This document shows positions 24,706 through 33,976 of a DNA stretch of 64,000 nucleotides, in pieces. The notes under the pieces were generated by a model. That model ran no database searches and was not told where the DNA came from. It was given only the letters and a program-made list of their open reading frames with translations. The stretch is taken from positions 102,220 through 166,219 of the forward strand of contig JALCCG010000014.1 of assembly GCA_023212695.1 (NCBI GenBank), read 5' to 3'. This stretch comes from Sporisorium sorghi (lineage: Eukaryota; Basidiomycota; Ustilaginomycetes; Ustilaginales; Ustilaginaceae). The position numbers and the translations under genes are program-made. Position 1 is the first letter of the stretch, and every line of letters begins with the position of its first letter.

Positions 24706-25662
24706 TTACCTTAATGCGCCAAAAGGCAAAAATGCGTGCACGCCCTTGGCCGTATTCACGATCTGAGTTACGCGCAGATCTACTGCCAATGTGGCGTAAG
24801 CGTACGCCTCTGTTCGCGTGATGGAGTAGAGTTCCGTCATGAGGTCAAGCATCCCGCTTAGAGCCATCCACATCGCTTCGTCCAGATCCTCATGGAACCC
24901 CATCGTTAGCCAACCGGTGCTCGTCTTCGCTCTTGGCATCGTAATCGGCATATCGTCCCGGATATGAAAGGTCAGACTCACCTTCTCCATGGGACATTCC
25001 AGGGCAGGCCCGCTAACTTCGCCGTCCCCCTGCACGGCGTGACCATCCCCTGTAGAGAACAATCCGCCATCGACCGGAATCGGCAAATACAGGGTGGAAC
25101 CGGCGGTTAACTCTTTGCAATCCAGGTTACCTCCATAGGGCCGCGGCATAAAAGTCGTATGCTGGCCTTCTTCCCCGGGCGGCTTTCCCATTATACCCAT
25201 AAAAGGTTTCAGACCCACGCTGTACTTGAAGGTTCCGAATTGACTCCGGCCTATCAAAGTCTTGGTGTCCAATTCAAAATCCAGCATGATTTCTTGAACA
25301 TCACGCATCCCCAGCTTCTCGTTCCAATAACTTGGAAAACCTCCGGCGGAGGTCCAACCCCATGATCCGGGAATAATCTCGTTGATCTGGATCTCCAATG
25401 TGTCACCAGCTTTTGCACCTTCGATATGTACCGGCCCCACCAATGCATGCCCAAACTGTTTCTCCTGCCGCCCCGGTTTACGCTCAGTGAACTTCGTTCT
25501 TGGCGCACCTGGCGCAGAGCGCTTCGCAAGCCCCCAGGAAGCATCCAACGTTTGATACACGACAGTGTCTCCCGACTGGATATACAGAGCCGGTTTCAGC
25601 TCTTTGCTGAAAAATCCATGCAGCGTGTGAATATCCGGTTTTAGCCTGTGAATGTTCGACAT
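24706..25662 (-). CDS. Acetamidase/formamidase family protein
   Basis: The 318-residue protein belongs to the FmdA/AmdA family. Recognisable segments are GPVHIEGAKAGDTLEIQINE, LKPFMGIMGKPP, PRPYGGNLDCKEL and the conserved DGHAVQGDGEVSG. It would hydrolyse formamide or short amides to ammonia and the acid in the cytoplasm. It is monocistronic, with a remnant hydrolase just downstream and a 540-bp gene-poor stretch upstream. Length is normal for the family's bacterial branch. Confidence 0.9.
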   Translation of the reverse strand: MSNIHRLKPDIHTLHGFFSKELKPALYIQSGDTVVYQTLDASWGLAKRSAPGAPRTKFTERKPGRQEKQFGHALVGPVHIEGAKAGDTLEIQINEIIPGSWGWTSAGGFPSYWNEKLGMRDVQEIMLDFELDTKTLIGRSQFGTFKYSVGLKPFMGIMGKPPGEEGQHTTFMPRPYGGNLDCKELTAGSTLYLPIPVDGGLFSTGDGHAVQGDGEVSGPALECPMEKVSLTFHIRDDMPITMPRAKTSTGWLTMGFHEDLDEAMWMALSGMLDLMTELYSITRTEAYAYATLAVDLRVTQIVNTAKGVHAFLPFGALR

Positions 25663-25857
25663 CGGTTCTTCTCCCCCTCACACCCATAATCAGAATAGCG
25701 CCGCACCTAGGCAGGCTACATACCCTGTTACGTTATAAAGTATTTTATATTACTCTGAAAGTCAATACACATTTACTCTACAAAGTAATTATAATTACGT
25801 GTTAAGATGTGCGTTTAGTTGATGCTAGGAATCGACATTCAAGCTGAACAACATAAA

Positions 25858-25900
25858 AAGTCCCCAGCCTCCGTTATATAAACCGCATGGTTGGGAACTT
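25858..25900 (-). terminator. Minus-strand terminator in a gene-poor stretch
   Basis: AAGTCCCCAGCC (25858-25869) and GGTTGGGAACTT (25889-25900) form an imperfect 12-bp stem followed on the minus strand by TTTTTATG. It may end transcripts of the APH-like gene 300 bp upstream. Confidence 0.6.
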
Positions 25901-25950
25901 CTACTTAGACGGCATGTATTACCGTTTGTTATGCTGTGGTGGAAAAATAG

Positions 25951-26151
25951 CTCCATCGACATGAGCCTTATGAGTCCATTGCATCATTATTCCAGCAGCG
26001 TGCCGTGTTCAAACGAACCGAGCAGACGTTATACCATAAATATTTGCCCCATTCATCCTATTTTGTATCGATTAAGGCGGCTGAGGTCCGTTATCTTTCT
26101 CAAATGTTACTTTTGGAGCAAATAGCGTCACCTGTGTCCGTTAAAGTGTAA
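25951..26151 (+). pseudogene. Orphan open stretch, possible gene remnant or dispersed repeat
   Basis: After a TAG at 25948-25950 the plus strand stays open for 66 codons. It reads LHRHEPYESIASLFQQRAVF, then LYHKYLPHSSYFVSIKAAEV and LSQMLLLEQIASPVSVKV, and stops. The composition looks protein-like, but there is no start codon or ribosome site and I recognise no family. Similar segments may recur in related genomes, which a nucleotide search could show. Apart from this and the terminator, 25663-26201 holds nothing I can support. Confidence 0.25.
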
Positions 26152-26201
26152 GAAGCGTTCGATCACGCGGCCTCTCGTTCTCAGGTATTAAGAGGTACAT
26201 C

Positions 26202-27062
26202 TCACAGTAGCTTGTCATGCAAGTACTGGTTTGTCGCTAATATGGACCTGAGCCTTGAGATTATATCATGCCTAATCGGCTGACTATTCGCCCTTAACAA
26301 CAGAATGCCTCGTAAACAAGCAATAGCTTCGAATAGTTCCAGTTCATCCTCCCCGTATCGGCTCTCGGCACAGTATGCAGCACGGTAGAAAGAGGCCCGC
26401 TTCTCGCTTGCATACATCCATATCAAGATTATGGACCAGGCTATGTCGTATCTAGGGTCACCTATTTGGACGTTAGTCCAATCGATCACCGTGAGCTCGC
26501 CTTCTGATTCAAGAATATTGCCCAGATGGTAATCGCCATGAATCATGCACGCAGGATTGAAGTCCGCACGCTGAACCAGCTCCACCAATAAATCCTGGAT
26601 ATCGGGGTGCTGATCCACTTGCGGATAAAAATAATCAATGAAGTCGTAGCTTGGTAATGCCGCGTCACTCAGACGATCAAGCGGAAACCTGTGCACATCA
26701 TTTAAAATCTTCGCAAGCTTCTTAAGTTTGGGCTGATCCACTTTATGTATAGGTGTTCCGTCGTAACTGGTTAGCAAGACTTGATGGCCATTCCCCTCAT
26801 AACCCCAGCCAGCAGGTTTCGAGACCGCACTTCCATGCGTGTATAAGGCATTTAAGATTTGATATTGGAATTGCACATTAGGCTGGGACTCTTTGTTCCA
26901 AACCTTTAAGACATAATCAGACTCGGGTGAGCTGATTTTCATGACCTCAGCCTCCAAACCGGAATCCAGCGGGGTTACGCTGATTGTGGCTTCATCTTCC
27001 AGCAATGACTCCATACGGTCGCTTTTCTCGACCCAGTTTATTTCACGCATTTGAAGATCCAT
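26202..27062 (-). CDS. APH-fold phosphotransferase (second, unrelated copy)
   Basis: The protein of about 286 residues has the APH catalytic loop CMIHGDYHLGNIL (HGDxxxxN) and metal-binding VIDWTNVQIGDPRYDIAW. The N-lobe includes SDYVLKVWNK. It differs markedly from the one at 15.8 kb. Start ATG 27062 is chosen. A GTG at 27071 is closer to AAAGGCA and cannot be excluded. Substrates of such single-gene kinases range from antibiotics to sugars and are not predictable here. A small lipoprotein-like gene lies upstream on the same strand. Confidence 0.85.
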   Translation of the reverse strand: MDLQMREINWVEKSDRMESLLEDEATISVTPLDSGLEAEVMKISSPESDYVLKVWNKESQPNVQFQYQILNALYTHGSAVSKPAGWGYEGNGHQVLLTSYDGTPIHKVDQPKLKKLAKILNDVHRFPLDRLSDAALPSYDFIDYFYPQVDQHPDIQDLLVELVQRADFNPACMIHGDYHLGNILESEGELTVIDWTNVQIGDPRYDIAWSIILIWMYASEKRASFYRAAYCAESRYGEDELELFEAIACLRGILLLRANSQPIRHDIISRLRSILATNQYLHDKLL

Positions 27063-27139
27063 CCTGTTCACTGCCTTTCACTAGGATTTGGTTTCACGCA
27101 CTTCGACCAGCTTTCAATATCCCTTCCTCATAATCACCT

Positions 27140-27667
27140 TCATGGCTGCAGCGATTCAATCGTTGTAAAGATTCGGGAATAGACATCCTGAATATTGGAC
27201 TCATTTCGTACATCGTTGTATAACCCATATTCCCAGTAATGAGATTCCTCGCCATAGTAACCCGTGGCATAAGCGTAAGCTGAAAGATCAGGAACATCGG
27301 CATACGATAACTCCTCAATTGTAAAGGGGACGTGTGATTTCTTAGACTCGATATAGAAAAAAGGGAGGTCCGAATGTTGATAGACTTTTGCATATTGTGG
27401 ATTGGAAGCCTCCACTAGAAACTCTTTCGTAATGAAAATAGCGTCAAGGTCAGACGATAACCCCTCCTCTAATTGTTTGAACGTGACTTCCTTAAAATTT
27501 ATATTCTCTTCCCTTATGTTCGGAGTTTCTCCAATCAAACCAATAACCAGGCTCCTGCCCTCATAGGGTGGACCCACATAAGGTGGAGTATCAACGCTAT
27601 CGACGTTAGATTTACAGACCATTAACATCAAACATATACAGAATAGGACCATGGCATTTTTCATCAT
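27140..27667 (-). CDS. Small lipoprotein-like protein, unknown function
   Basis: The 175-residue product starts at ATG 27667, 9 bp after GGAGGAG. It opens with a hydrophobic leader ending in a lipobox-like LMVCKS, so it is probably a lipoprotein. The mature part (SLVIGLIGETPNIREENI, DLDAIFITKEFLVEA, DLPFFYIESKK) resembles small Bacillales proteins with a Rossmann-like start, but I do not recognise the family. Downstream is the APH-fold gene, 78 bp away. The region upstream (27668-28315) is decayed. Confidence 0.6.
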   Translation of the reverse strand: MMKNAMVLFCICLMLMVCKSNVDSVDTPPYVGPPYEGRSLVIGLIGETPNIREENINFKEVTFKQLEEGLSSDLDAIFITKEFLVEASNPQYAKVYQHSDLPFFYIESKKSHVPFTIEELSYADVPDLSAYAYATGYYGEESHYWEYGLYNDVRNESNIQDVYSRIFTTIESLQP

Positions 27668-27728
27668 TATGGAAAGCTCCTCCGGCAGATATAGGATAAA
27701 TTCGCTCACCAGACTTAACGGTTATCTC

Positions 27729-27866
27729 TTATGGCAATTTGGCCTCGGCTTTCACATCCGGCACCTTAATGACCTTGTAGGTATTGATCGCTTTCTTCAG
27801 TTCCCCCTTCTCAGTTGCCTTGTACTCCACCGCCTGCAGAGACTCACCGACTTTTCCAATAACTCC
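27729..27866 (-). pseudogene. Short coding remnant
   Basis: One minus-strand frame reads IGKVGESLQAVEYKATEKGE, then LKKAINTYKVIKVPDVKAEA, KLP and a stop, with no start codon and no upstream continuation. It looks like the tail of a secreted or lipoprotein gene. Confidence 0.28.
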
Positions 27867-28031
27867 ATATTATGTGTATTTCTCCACTTCGTAAATACTT
27901 ATCTCCGCTATGGCCAACTATCCGCACAACACAAAAACCGCGATATACGCGATTTCTGCGATCTACGTTTGCCTTCTCAACCTTGTTGACAGCTCGTGTA
28001 TTTAGCTTCATCTCATGCAATACCGCAAGTT

Positions 28032-28109
28032 GAAATCTGGGCAGATGCGTTCTCGTTCACCTTCCTTGTTGTAATGGCAGTGTCCATTGTTGGGGTTGTC
28101 ATGGGGTGA
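28032..28109 (+). pseudogene. C-terminal membrane-segment remnant (MFS-like)
   Basis: The plus-strand frame reads EIWADAFSFTFLVVMAVSIV, then GVVMG and a stop. This is a terminal transmembrane helix like those ending drug-efflux MFS proteins, with no body of the gene upstream. It and the previous remnant show that 27668-28200 is decayed DNA. Confidence 0.28.
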
Positions 28110-28207
28110 TGAACCCATTAACCCACCAGCGGCAGGAGGTTTTGAATCCTGATTTTATAGTTGATTAGGTATAACGGCATTGCATCTGTTCTGCTATACT
28201 ACGTTCA

Positions 28208-28222
28208 ATGTAAACGTTTCCT
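28208..28222 (+). promoter_or_regulatory. cre site upstream of the first GH43 gene
   Basis: ATGTAAACGTTTCCT matches all fixed positions of WTGNAANCGNWNNCW. It lies about 94 bp upstream of the TTG start, just after a TATACT (-10-like) sequence. That position predicts CcpA repression of this secreted enzyme when glucose is present. Confidence 0.75.
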
Positions 28223-28315
28223 ATATTAAAGAAACGGAGGTGAACTTCATAACAGTCCATACTTTGATTTCCGAGTTCTCAGCTATATATTCTTCTGATT
28301 GGAGCTGATCAAACA

Positions 28316-30808
28316 TTGAAATTCGTGAAACTGCTGCTTGGGACGGCTGCGCTTGCAACAGCGTTCCTGTTCCCGGTACAGGCTTTTGCCTACAGTAATC
28401 CATTTCATTTAACGGATTCCTGGCGTTGGAACAATAACGATTTCTACGGCGAAGGCGACCCTTACATCCTCAAATTCAATGGAACGTATTATTTGTATGT
28501 CAGTACGGTTGACCACCAGTCTGGCATCAAAGTGTGGTCTTCCCCCGATCTTGTCAATTGGGCATACCGCGGTCTATGCGCAACAGATCCGATCACCAAA
28601 GCTGCTTATGCGCCTGAGGTATTCTATCATGTGGACGGAAATTTCTATATGTACACCTCACCGGGAGGAGGAGGACATTATGTGCTGAAAAGCGACAGTC
28701 CCCTCGGTCCGTTCGTTCCGGTTACTGGCAATGTAGGCATGGGGATCGACGGATCTGTATTCGTTGACGACAACGGACAGTGGACCTTTTATGCAACCGG
28801 GTCCAATCAGATCATGGCCTGGCCGATGAACAGCCCTACTTCCTTTGGTTCTGTGGTGTCAACCGGTCTCAGCATGAACGGCTGGACTGAGGGTCCTACC
28901 GTCCTTAAGCGCAATAACAAGTATTACATGACCTATACCGGCAATCATGTATGGAGTACGGCATACCGGGTCGATTATGCTGTCAGCAGCAACGCAACTC
29001 ACGCATTCGCGCCCGCATCCGGCCAGAATCCCGTGCTTCTTGAAACGGAAGGCAATCATGTCGGTCTTGGACACAACTCCATTGTGCGCGGGCCTGATCT
29101 GGATTCGGACTATATGGTTTATCACAGCCATGCGCATGAAGGAAATTCGGTTTATCCGGGACGAAGGATGAATCTGGATCGAATCGTGTGGAACGGGGAC
29201 CGAATGCTTGTGCTCGGACCGACGTCATCGGAGCAAACCAATCCGGAGCTGCCGTTGTTTGCAGATCGCTTTAACCGGACAACGATCGGAAACCAATGGA
29301 TCAATGTTGGAGGGGGGACCTGGGGGATCTTTAACCAGGAGCTCATGTGGCAGGATACCATCGGCAATGCTTCTTGGTACCGGCAAGTAACGGCCAATGC
29401 TACGGAAGCCGATTATACGGCCGAGTTCCATACCAAACAGATGAAGCAAGGCTCGGGCAATACGCCTGTGTACGGCGTCGTATTTTCATACCAGGATGAA
29501 TCCAACTACGGAACGGCCGTCCTGAACCGAAGCTTAAACCGGCTCGAAACCAACTTTGTCATTGGCGGCGTGAGTCAGGGATGGGAATATGCTTCCCTAC
29601 CTTCGGGTTTCAATTATACGAAATGGCATCAAATCCGCGTGGAGAAAAAGGATTCCAGCTTCTCCATCTTTGTTGATGGCATGAAGAAGCAGACCCGGAA
29701 CATCACCGGTCTGGCCGGAGGCAAGATCGGGTATGCCACGTCGAATGTCCATGCCGATTTCGGCTATGCTGCCTTTAGCAACAAAGTCGGTGGCAGCAGT
29801 GCATGGAATGCCTATAAGCCCGTTGCCGGCACCATCGAAGCCGTTCATTACATGCAGGGCGGCGAAGGAACAGCATACCATGATCTCAGTCAAGGAAACA
29901 CGGGCGGCGCTTTCCGGAATGAACATGTTGACATTCGATCTTCGGCGTCTGAAGGGAAGTATGTCATCGGCTGGAACCAGCCGGGCGAATGGCTCAAATA
30001 TCGTGTCGACGTTGCGGAGACCGGGTATTATGATCTGAGTCTGCGGGCAGCCACGACGTTCTCCAATGCACAGTTCCGTCTCTGGAATGGAGCCGAAGAT
30101 CTTACCGGGCCCGTTCCTGTCCCCAGCACGGGAGATTGGGAGAACTGGCGGTTAACCAGCGGCAAGCGTATATATTTAACTGCCGGCCATCATGAATTGC
30201 GGCTTGAAACGGTCAGCGGGGAATTCGATTTGAGCTCGCTCACCTTCTCGCGCGCGGACGCAGTCACCTCCATCAACGATAATTTCAATGACGGTAACGA
30301 CAATGGATGGACTCGCTACGAGGGCGACTGGTCGGTTGTTAACGGAGAGTATGCAGGAACCGGGGCAGGCTCCTTTGGCAAAACGGTAATCGGCAGCAGC
30401 CTCTGGAGTGATTATTCGGTTGAGGCGGATATCAAACGGCTGACCTCAACAGGAGACGCGGGAATTCTTGTTCGTGTCAACAATCCGGCGAGCGGCAAGG
30501 CCTTTGTTAACAACCCGGATTATCTGCAGGGTTACTATGCTCATATCACTGCCCAGGGCGTGCATCTAGGCAAAATGAATTACGGTTACCAAGCGCTCGA
30601 CTTTGCGGCCATGAGCCTGCCCGCCGATAGCTGGCATCATCTGAAGGTTGTCGTCAACGGAACCTATATTAAAATTTATGTTAATCATGGTGTATCTCCT
30701 GTTATCGACTATACGGATACCAGTATGAATCCATTTACCCACGGCAAAGTCGGACTCCGTGTAATGAACAGCAATGCCCGTTTTGATAATGTTAAGGTAA
30801 ATCCTTAA
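28316..30808 (+). CDS. Secreted multidomain GH43 enzyme (arabinan/arabinoxylan type) with carbohydrate-binding tail
   Basis: The 830-residue product begins at a TTG with a signal peptide (LLLGTAALATAFLFPVQAFA). The GH43 five-blade catalytic domain has Asp48 (GEGDPYILKFNG), Asp145 (GIDGSVFVDD) and Glu192 (WTEGPTVLKRN) as the base, pKa-tuning and acid residues. A LamG/DUF1080-like beta-sandwich follows (residues 320-500). Then comes a CBM6-like domain (AVHYMQGGEGTAYHD, YVIGWNQPGEWLKYRVDVAE) and a second laminin-G-like domain to the end. It acts outside the cell on arabinan or xylan side chains. It is the paralogue of the enzyme at 34-36.4 kb. Controlled by a cre site. Confidence 0.92.
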   Translation: MKFVKLLLGTAALATAFLFPVQAFAYSNPFHLTDSWRWNNNDFYGEGDPYILKFNGTYYLYVSTVDHQSGIKVWSSPDLVNWAYRGLCATDPITKAAYAPEVFYHVDGNFYMYTSPGGGGHYVLKSDSPLGPFVPVTGNVGMGIDGSVFVDDNGQWTFYATGSNQIMAWPMNSPTSFGSVVSTGLSMNGWTEGPTVLKRNNKYYMTYTGNHVWSTAYRVDYAVSSNATHAFAPASGQNPVLLETEGNHVGLGHNSIVRGPDLDSDYMVYHSHAHEGNSVYPGRRMNLDRIVWNGDRMLVLGPTSSEQTNPELPLFADRFNRTTIGNQWINVGGGTWGIFNQELMWQDTIGNASWYRQVTANATEADYTAEFHTKQMKQGSGNTPVYGVVFSYQDESNYGTAVLNRSLNRLETNFVIGGVSQGWEYASLPSGFNYTKWHQIRVEKKDSSFSIFVDGMKKQTRNITGLAGGKIGYATSNVHADFGYAAFSNKVGGSSAWNAYKPVAGTIEAVHYMQGGEGTAYHDLSQGNTGGAFRNEHVDIRSSASEGKYVIGWNQPGEWLKYRVDVAETGYYDLSLRAATTFSNAQFRLWNGAEDLTGPVPVPSTGDWENWRLTSGKRIYLTAGHHELRLETVSGEFDLSSLTFSRADAVTSINDNFNDGNDNGWTRYEGDWSVVNGEYAGTGAGSFGKTVIGSSLWSDYSVEADIKRLTSTGDAGILVRVNNPASGKAFVNNPDYLQGYYAHITAQGVHLGKMNYGYQALDFAAMSLPADSWHHLKVVVNGTYIKIYVNHGVSPVIDYTDTSMNPFTHGKVGLRVMNSNARFDNVKVNP

Positions 30809-30823
30809 GGCTTAAGGGTAAGG

Positions 30824-31075
30824 TCATCCATCAAGCGAGAAATCCCAAAGCGGAGACACGCCTGCCACGAAGGTACCTTTTCCCTTTATGCGGGTGACTA
30901 CGCCCTCCTCGGCCAGACCGGCGAGCGCATTCCTGGTCGTGATGACACTGACATGAAACCGCATGGCCAGTTCTTTCTCGGACGGGATGCGGTCGCCCGG
31001 ACGCAGATTGCCCTGCTGGATCTGTTCTCTGATTTTATATTGTATTTGCTGGTATAAAGGAAGCTCCTTCACCAT
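30824..31075 (-). CDS. Very short GntR-family protein (wHTH only, AraR-like N-terminus)
   Basis: The 83 residues are almost exactly one GntR winged-helix domain: LYQQIQYKIREQIQQGNLRP, DRIPSEKELAMRFHVS, GVVTRIKGKGTFVAG. They end in SPLWDFSLDG and a stop. Regulators with this HTH, such as AraR, normally carry a 250-residue LacI-like or UTRA sensor domain, which is absent. The protein may be a truncated remnant or a stand-alone HTH. Its ATG has GGATGAG upstream. It sits between two convergent GH43 genes, which suits an arabinose-responsive role. Confidence 0.7.
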   Translation of the reverse strand: MVKELPLYQQIQYKIREQIQQGNLRPGDRIPSEKELAMRFHVSVITTRNALAGLAEEGVVTRIKGKGTFVAGVSPLWDFSLDG

Positions 31076-31123
31076 AGCTCATCCTCTCCTCAACATCTTA
31101 AATGAACACATTGTAATTAAAAC

Positions 31124-31151
31124 CCCGGCCAGGCTCCAATGCCTGGCCGGG
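31124..31151 (-). terminator. Terminator of the arabinan operon
   Basis: A perfect stem CCCGGCCAGGC (31124-31134) / GCCTGGCCGGG (31141-31151) is followed on the minus strand by GTTTTAATT. It lies 16 bp past the stop of the last GH43 gene. Confidence 0.9.
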
Positions 31152-31167
31152 ATCATGTTTAGCTGTT

Positions 31168-32133
31168 TTACTCTCCAGAAGGCAGGGGAAGCAAGCTATG
31201 CTCCGATAATGGAAGCCCAAAATCGGGCAAGCCGTCCTCTTTCCAGCCGAAGCGTTGAATCCGCGTACTGCGTGGACTGCCAGCCGAACGCTGCTGCTCG
31301 GCTTCCGAGTAAGAATACGCATGGTAAACGATCCAATCTTCCGAACCGTCGGGTGAGACGGTAAAGCTGTTGTGCCCGGGGGCGTACACGCCCTGAGCGG
31401 GATTCTTCGCAAACACGGGCCCTGCATGCTTGGTCCAGGCTGAAGCATCAAGCACATCATCCGTCTCCGAAATCGTAATCATTCCAAGACTATAATCATC
31501 GGACCAGGTCGCGCTTGCCGAGAATACGAGGAACAAGCGCCCATTCCGCTTCAAGAACACCGGTCCTTCGTTAATCGCCATCCCGCCTTGCTTCTCCCAT
31601 GATTCCGTAGGCGCCGATAGAAGCACATTCGGACCCGTTAAGGTCCAGGGATTAACCATTCGAACCGCATAAATGGCCGAACCGTAGTCCGGAAAAAAAC
31701 CATATCCGGAATAGAAAAAATACAGCTCTCCCTTGTGCTGGAGCACGGTTCCATCCAATCCCGGATGCTCCGTGTTTATTACACCCCGAAATATCCACTC
31801 ATCGTTCACCGGATCTTCGCCTATGAGCTCTAGCACGCATATTCTTCGCGTATCATCGCCGCCCCCATCGTTCGCCGTATAATAGATGTACCATCGATCC
31901 TCAATGTAGTGAAGCTCCGGTGCCCATAAATGATAGGAATACGGCCCGTCCAGTTCGGGGGTCCATATCGTTGTCGGGTTCGCCGCAGCTAGCCCGGTCA
32001 TGGTATGGCTCCGCCAAAGGGCGATTCGGTCACCTAACGTCACCGTCAAATAATAATATCCATCCGTATGTTTGATAATCCAAGGGTCGGCACCATTGGG
32101 GAGTATCGGGTTCCTGAACGTTTGTTGAGTCAA
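31168..32133 (-). CDS. GH43 glycosidase, cytoplasmic (alpha-L-arabinofuranosidase-like)
   Basis: The 321-residue single-domain GH43 lacks a signal peptide. Catalytic signatures are NGADPWIIKHTDGYYY (Asp16), GLDGTVLQHKGELYFFYSG and INEGPVFLKRNGRLFLVFS. It resembles the subfamily of exo-acting arabinofuranosidases that release arabinose from imported arabino-oligosaccharides. Translation starts at a TTG 9 bp after AAGGAGG. It is the last gene of the operon, 21 bp after the GH2 gene. Confidence 0.9.
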   Translation of the reverse strand: MTQQTFRNPILPNGADPWIIKHTDGYYYLTVTLGDRIALWRSHTMTGLAAANPTTIWTPELDGPYSYHLWAPELHYIEDRWYIYYTANDGGGDDTRRICVLELIGEDPVNDEWIFRGVINTEHPGLDGTVLQHKGELYFFYSGYGFFPDYGSAIYAVRMVNPWTLTGPNVLLSAPTESWEKQGGMAINEGPVFLKRNGRLFLVFSASATWSDDYSLGMITISETDDVLDASAWTKHAGPVFAKNPAQGVYAPGHNSFTVSPDGSEDWIVYHAYSYSEAEQQRSAGSPRSTRIQRFGWKEDGLPDFGLPLSEHSLLPLPSGE

Positions 32134-32154
32134 TTTATTTTCCTCCTTCCAAAC

Positions 32155-33915
32155 TTAAGAAAGATTAATCCCGCGAATGATATCCAGCGGAAACTTCGGT
32201 TCGCGCTCCTCTGTTAATAAACCGTTCATCTCTTGCTGCACGTCCGTTAGCTGAGTGTAACAATATCCTACAATATATTCCGTATCCTTGATCGCTTGGT
32301 GGATGCTGCGGAACCTCGAGAGGAATTCCTCCTCCGATGACTCCTGCTTGCCATAACCCCAGCCGGATTCCGATTGAAAGGCAATCCCCCCGAATTCGCT
32401 AACGATAATGGGCTGTCCTCCGTAATGGTATCCCTCTGCGTAAGCATACTTCCACTGGTTGAACGATCGTTCGTTATTCACGATCACATCTTTATTCGCA
32501 TAACGCTTCTTGAATTGTTCCCCGGACTCGATATAATCGTGAAGTGTCAAAATATCGGACATGGTGTGCTCCCATCCGTCATTCGTGATCACCGGACGGT
32601 TCGGATCGAATGACTTCGTCAAGTGATAAATGGATTCGGTAAATTTCTGCTGCCTGCGGTCCTTGGCAATTTGCGCGATTCCCCACGATTCATTAAACGG
32701 AACCCAGGTAATAATGCTGGGGTGGTTATATTGCTGACGGACGATTTCCATCCATTCGTTGGTGAATTTCTGGATGGCATTGTCATTGAATTCAAAGGCA
32801 GCCGCCATCTCCGACCAGACAAGCAGCCCCTTTACATCACACCAGTACAAGAACCGGGCATCCTCCACTTTCATATGTTTGCGGACACCGTTATACCCCA
32901 TTTCCAGAATTGCATCGATATCCTCAATGATGGCTTCCTCGGATGGCGGAGTGAGATGACTGTCAGACCAATAACCTTGGTCCAACACGAGTCTTTGATA
33001 GATCGGAACGTTATTAAGCAGGACTCTGCCCTTCTCAATCGATATCTTCCTCATGCCGAAATAGGAATAGACGTGGTCGAGCTTCTCCTCCCCTTGATGC
33101 AGTATAAATTCAACATCGTATAAATTCGGATGAGCCGGAGACCACAGGCAGTGCTTCCACGGACCGTTGGCTTCGTGAACCAGATCGACGTCCAATTGGA
33201 GCCACGGACGATCAATCGTCAAACTCACTTTCTTAACTTGCTTCCCTTTCAAGCTGATAATCGTCTCCAGTCTGGTCTCCTTCGTCGTGAAATCACCCTT
33301 CACCTGGTATTCGAAACGCACGGAGCGCGTATCCATATTCGGTGTTATTTTGACAGAATCGACATGGACCGGTTCTACAACTTCCAGCCAGACCGACTGC
33401 CAAATCCCGGTTGTCTGGACGTAAAAACACTCGAAATTATGCTCAACCCACCTCTGCTTGCCTCGTGGCTGGGTTGCATCCATGCTGTCCTCCGCTTTCA
33501 CCGTTAATTGATTGGCAGCACCAAAGGATATGTACGGGGTAATATCAAATGAAAATGCCGAGTATCCCCCTTGATGACTGCCAACGTAGGTACCATTAAT
33601 CCAGATTTTCGCCAAGTAGTCTACTCCTTGAAAATGCAGGACAACTCGCTTGCCCTCATCCTCCTGAGGGATATCAAGCGTTCGGTTATACCATATGAAT
33701 GGATGGTGCTCCTCTCTGCCGATCCCGCTGGCCTTCGTCTCATAAGTAAAGGGCACCGTGATCTTCAATTCACCGCCAAAATCATCCTGCCACCGATCAC
33801 GCTCACCTGTATTGTCATCGTCAAACCCGAAACTCCACTCCCCGTTCAGATTAACCCAATGTTCTCTCACGAATTGAGGTCGCGGATAATCTTTGCTATA
33901 CATTTTTGTTGTCAT
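32155..33915 (-). CDS. GH2-family glycosidase, cytoplasmic
   Basis: The 586-residue protein has the GH2 order of jelly-roll sugar-binding domain (NLNGEWSFGFDDD, HFQGVDYLAKIWINGTYVG), Ig-like domain and TIM barrel. The acid/base Glu409 lies in VPFNESWG and the nucleophile Glu507 in IIVSEFGG. It is shorter than LacZ-type enzymes and lacks a signal peptide. GH2 activities include beta-galactosidase, beta-glucuronidase and, in some loci, arabinosidase. In this operon, removal of a galactose or arabinose residue from arabinan side chains is likely. ATG 33915 is preceded by GGAGAC. Confidence 0.9.
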   Translation of the reverse strand: MTTKMYSKDYPRPQFVREHWVNLNGEWSFGFDDDNTGERDRWQDDFGGELKITVPFTYETKASGIGREEHHPFIWYNRTLDIPQEDEGKRVVLHFQGVDYLAKIWINGTYVGSHQGGYSAFSFDITPYISFGAANQLTVKAEDSMDATQPRGKQRWVEHNFECFYVQTTGIWQSVWLEVVEPVHVDSVKITPNMDTRSVRFEYQVKGDFTTKETRLETIISLKGKQVKKVSLTIDRPWLQLDVDLVHEANGPWKHCLWSPAHPNLYDVEFILHQGEEKLDHVYSYFGMRKISIEKGRVLLNNVPIYQRLVLDQGYWSDSHLTPPSEEAIIEDIDAILEMGYNGVRKHMKVEDARFLYWCDVKGLLVWSEMAAAFEFNDNAIQKFTNEWMEIVRQQYNHPSIITWVPFNESWGIAQIAKDRRQQKFTESIYHLTKSFDPNRPVITNDGWEHTMSDILTLHDYIESGEQFKKRYANKDVIVNNERSFNQWKYAYAEGYHYGGQPIIVSEFGGIAFQSESGWGYGKQESSEEEFLSRFRSIHQAIKDTEYIVGYCYTQLTDVQQEMNGLLTEEREPKFPLDIIRGINLS

Positions 33916-33976
33916 GTTGTCTCCTGCTCCTTTGTCGCACGTTGGCTTGTGCTATGTTTATGTTGTCGGTATGCAG

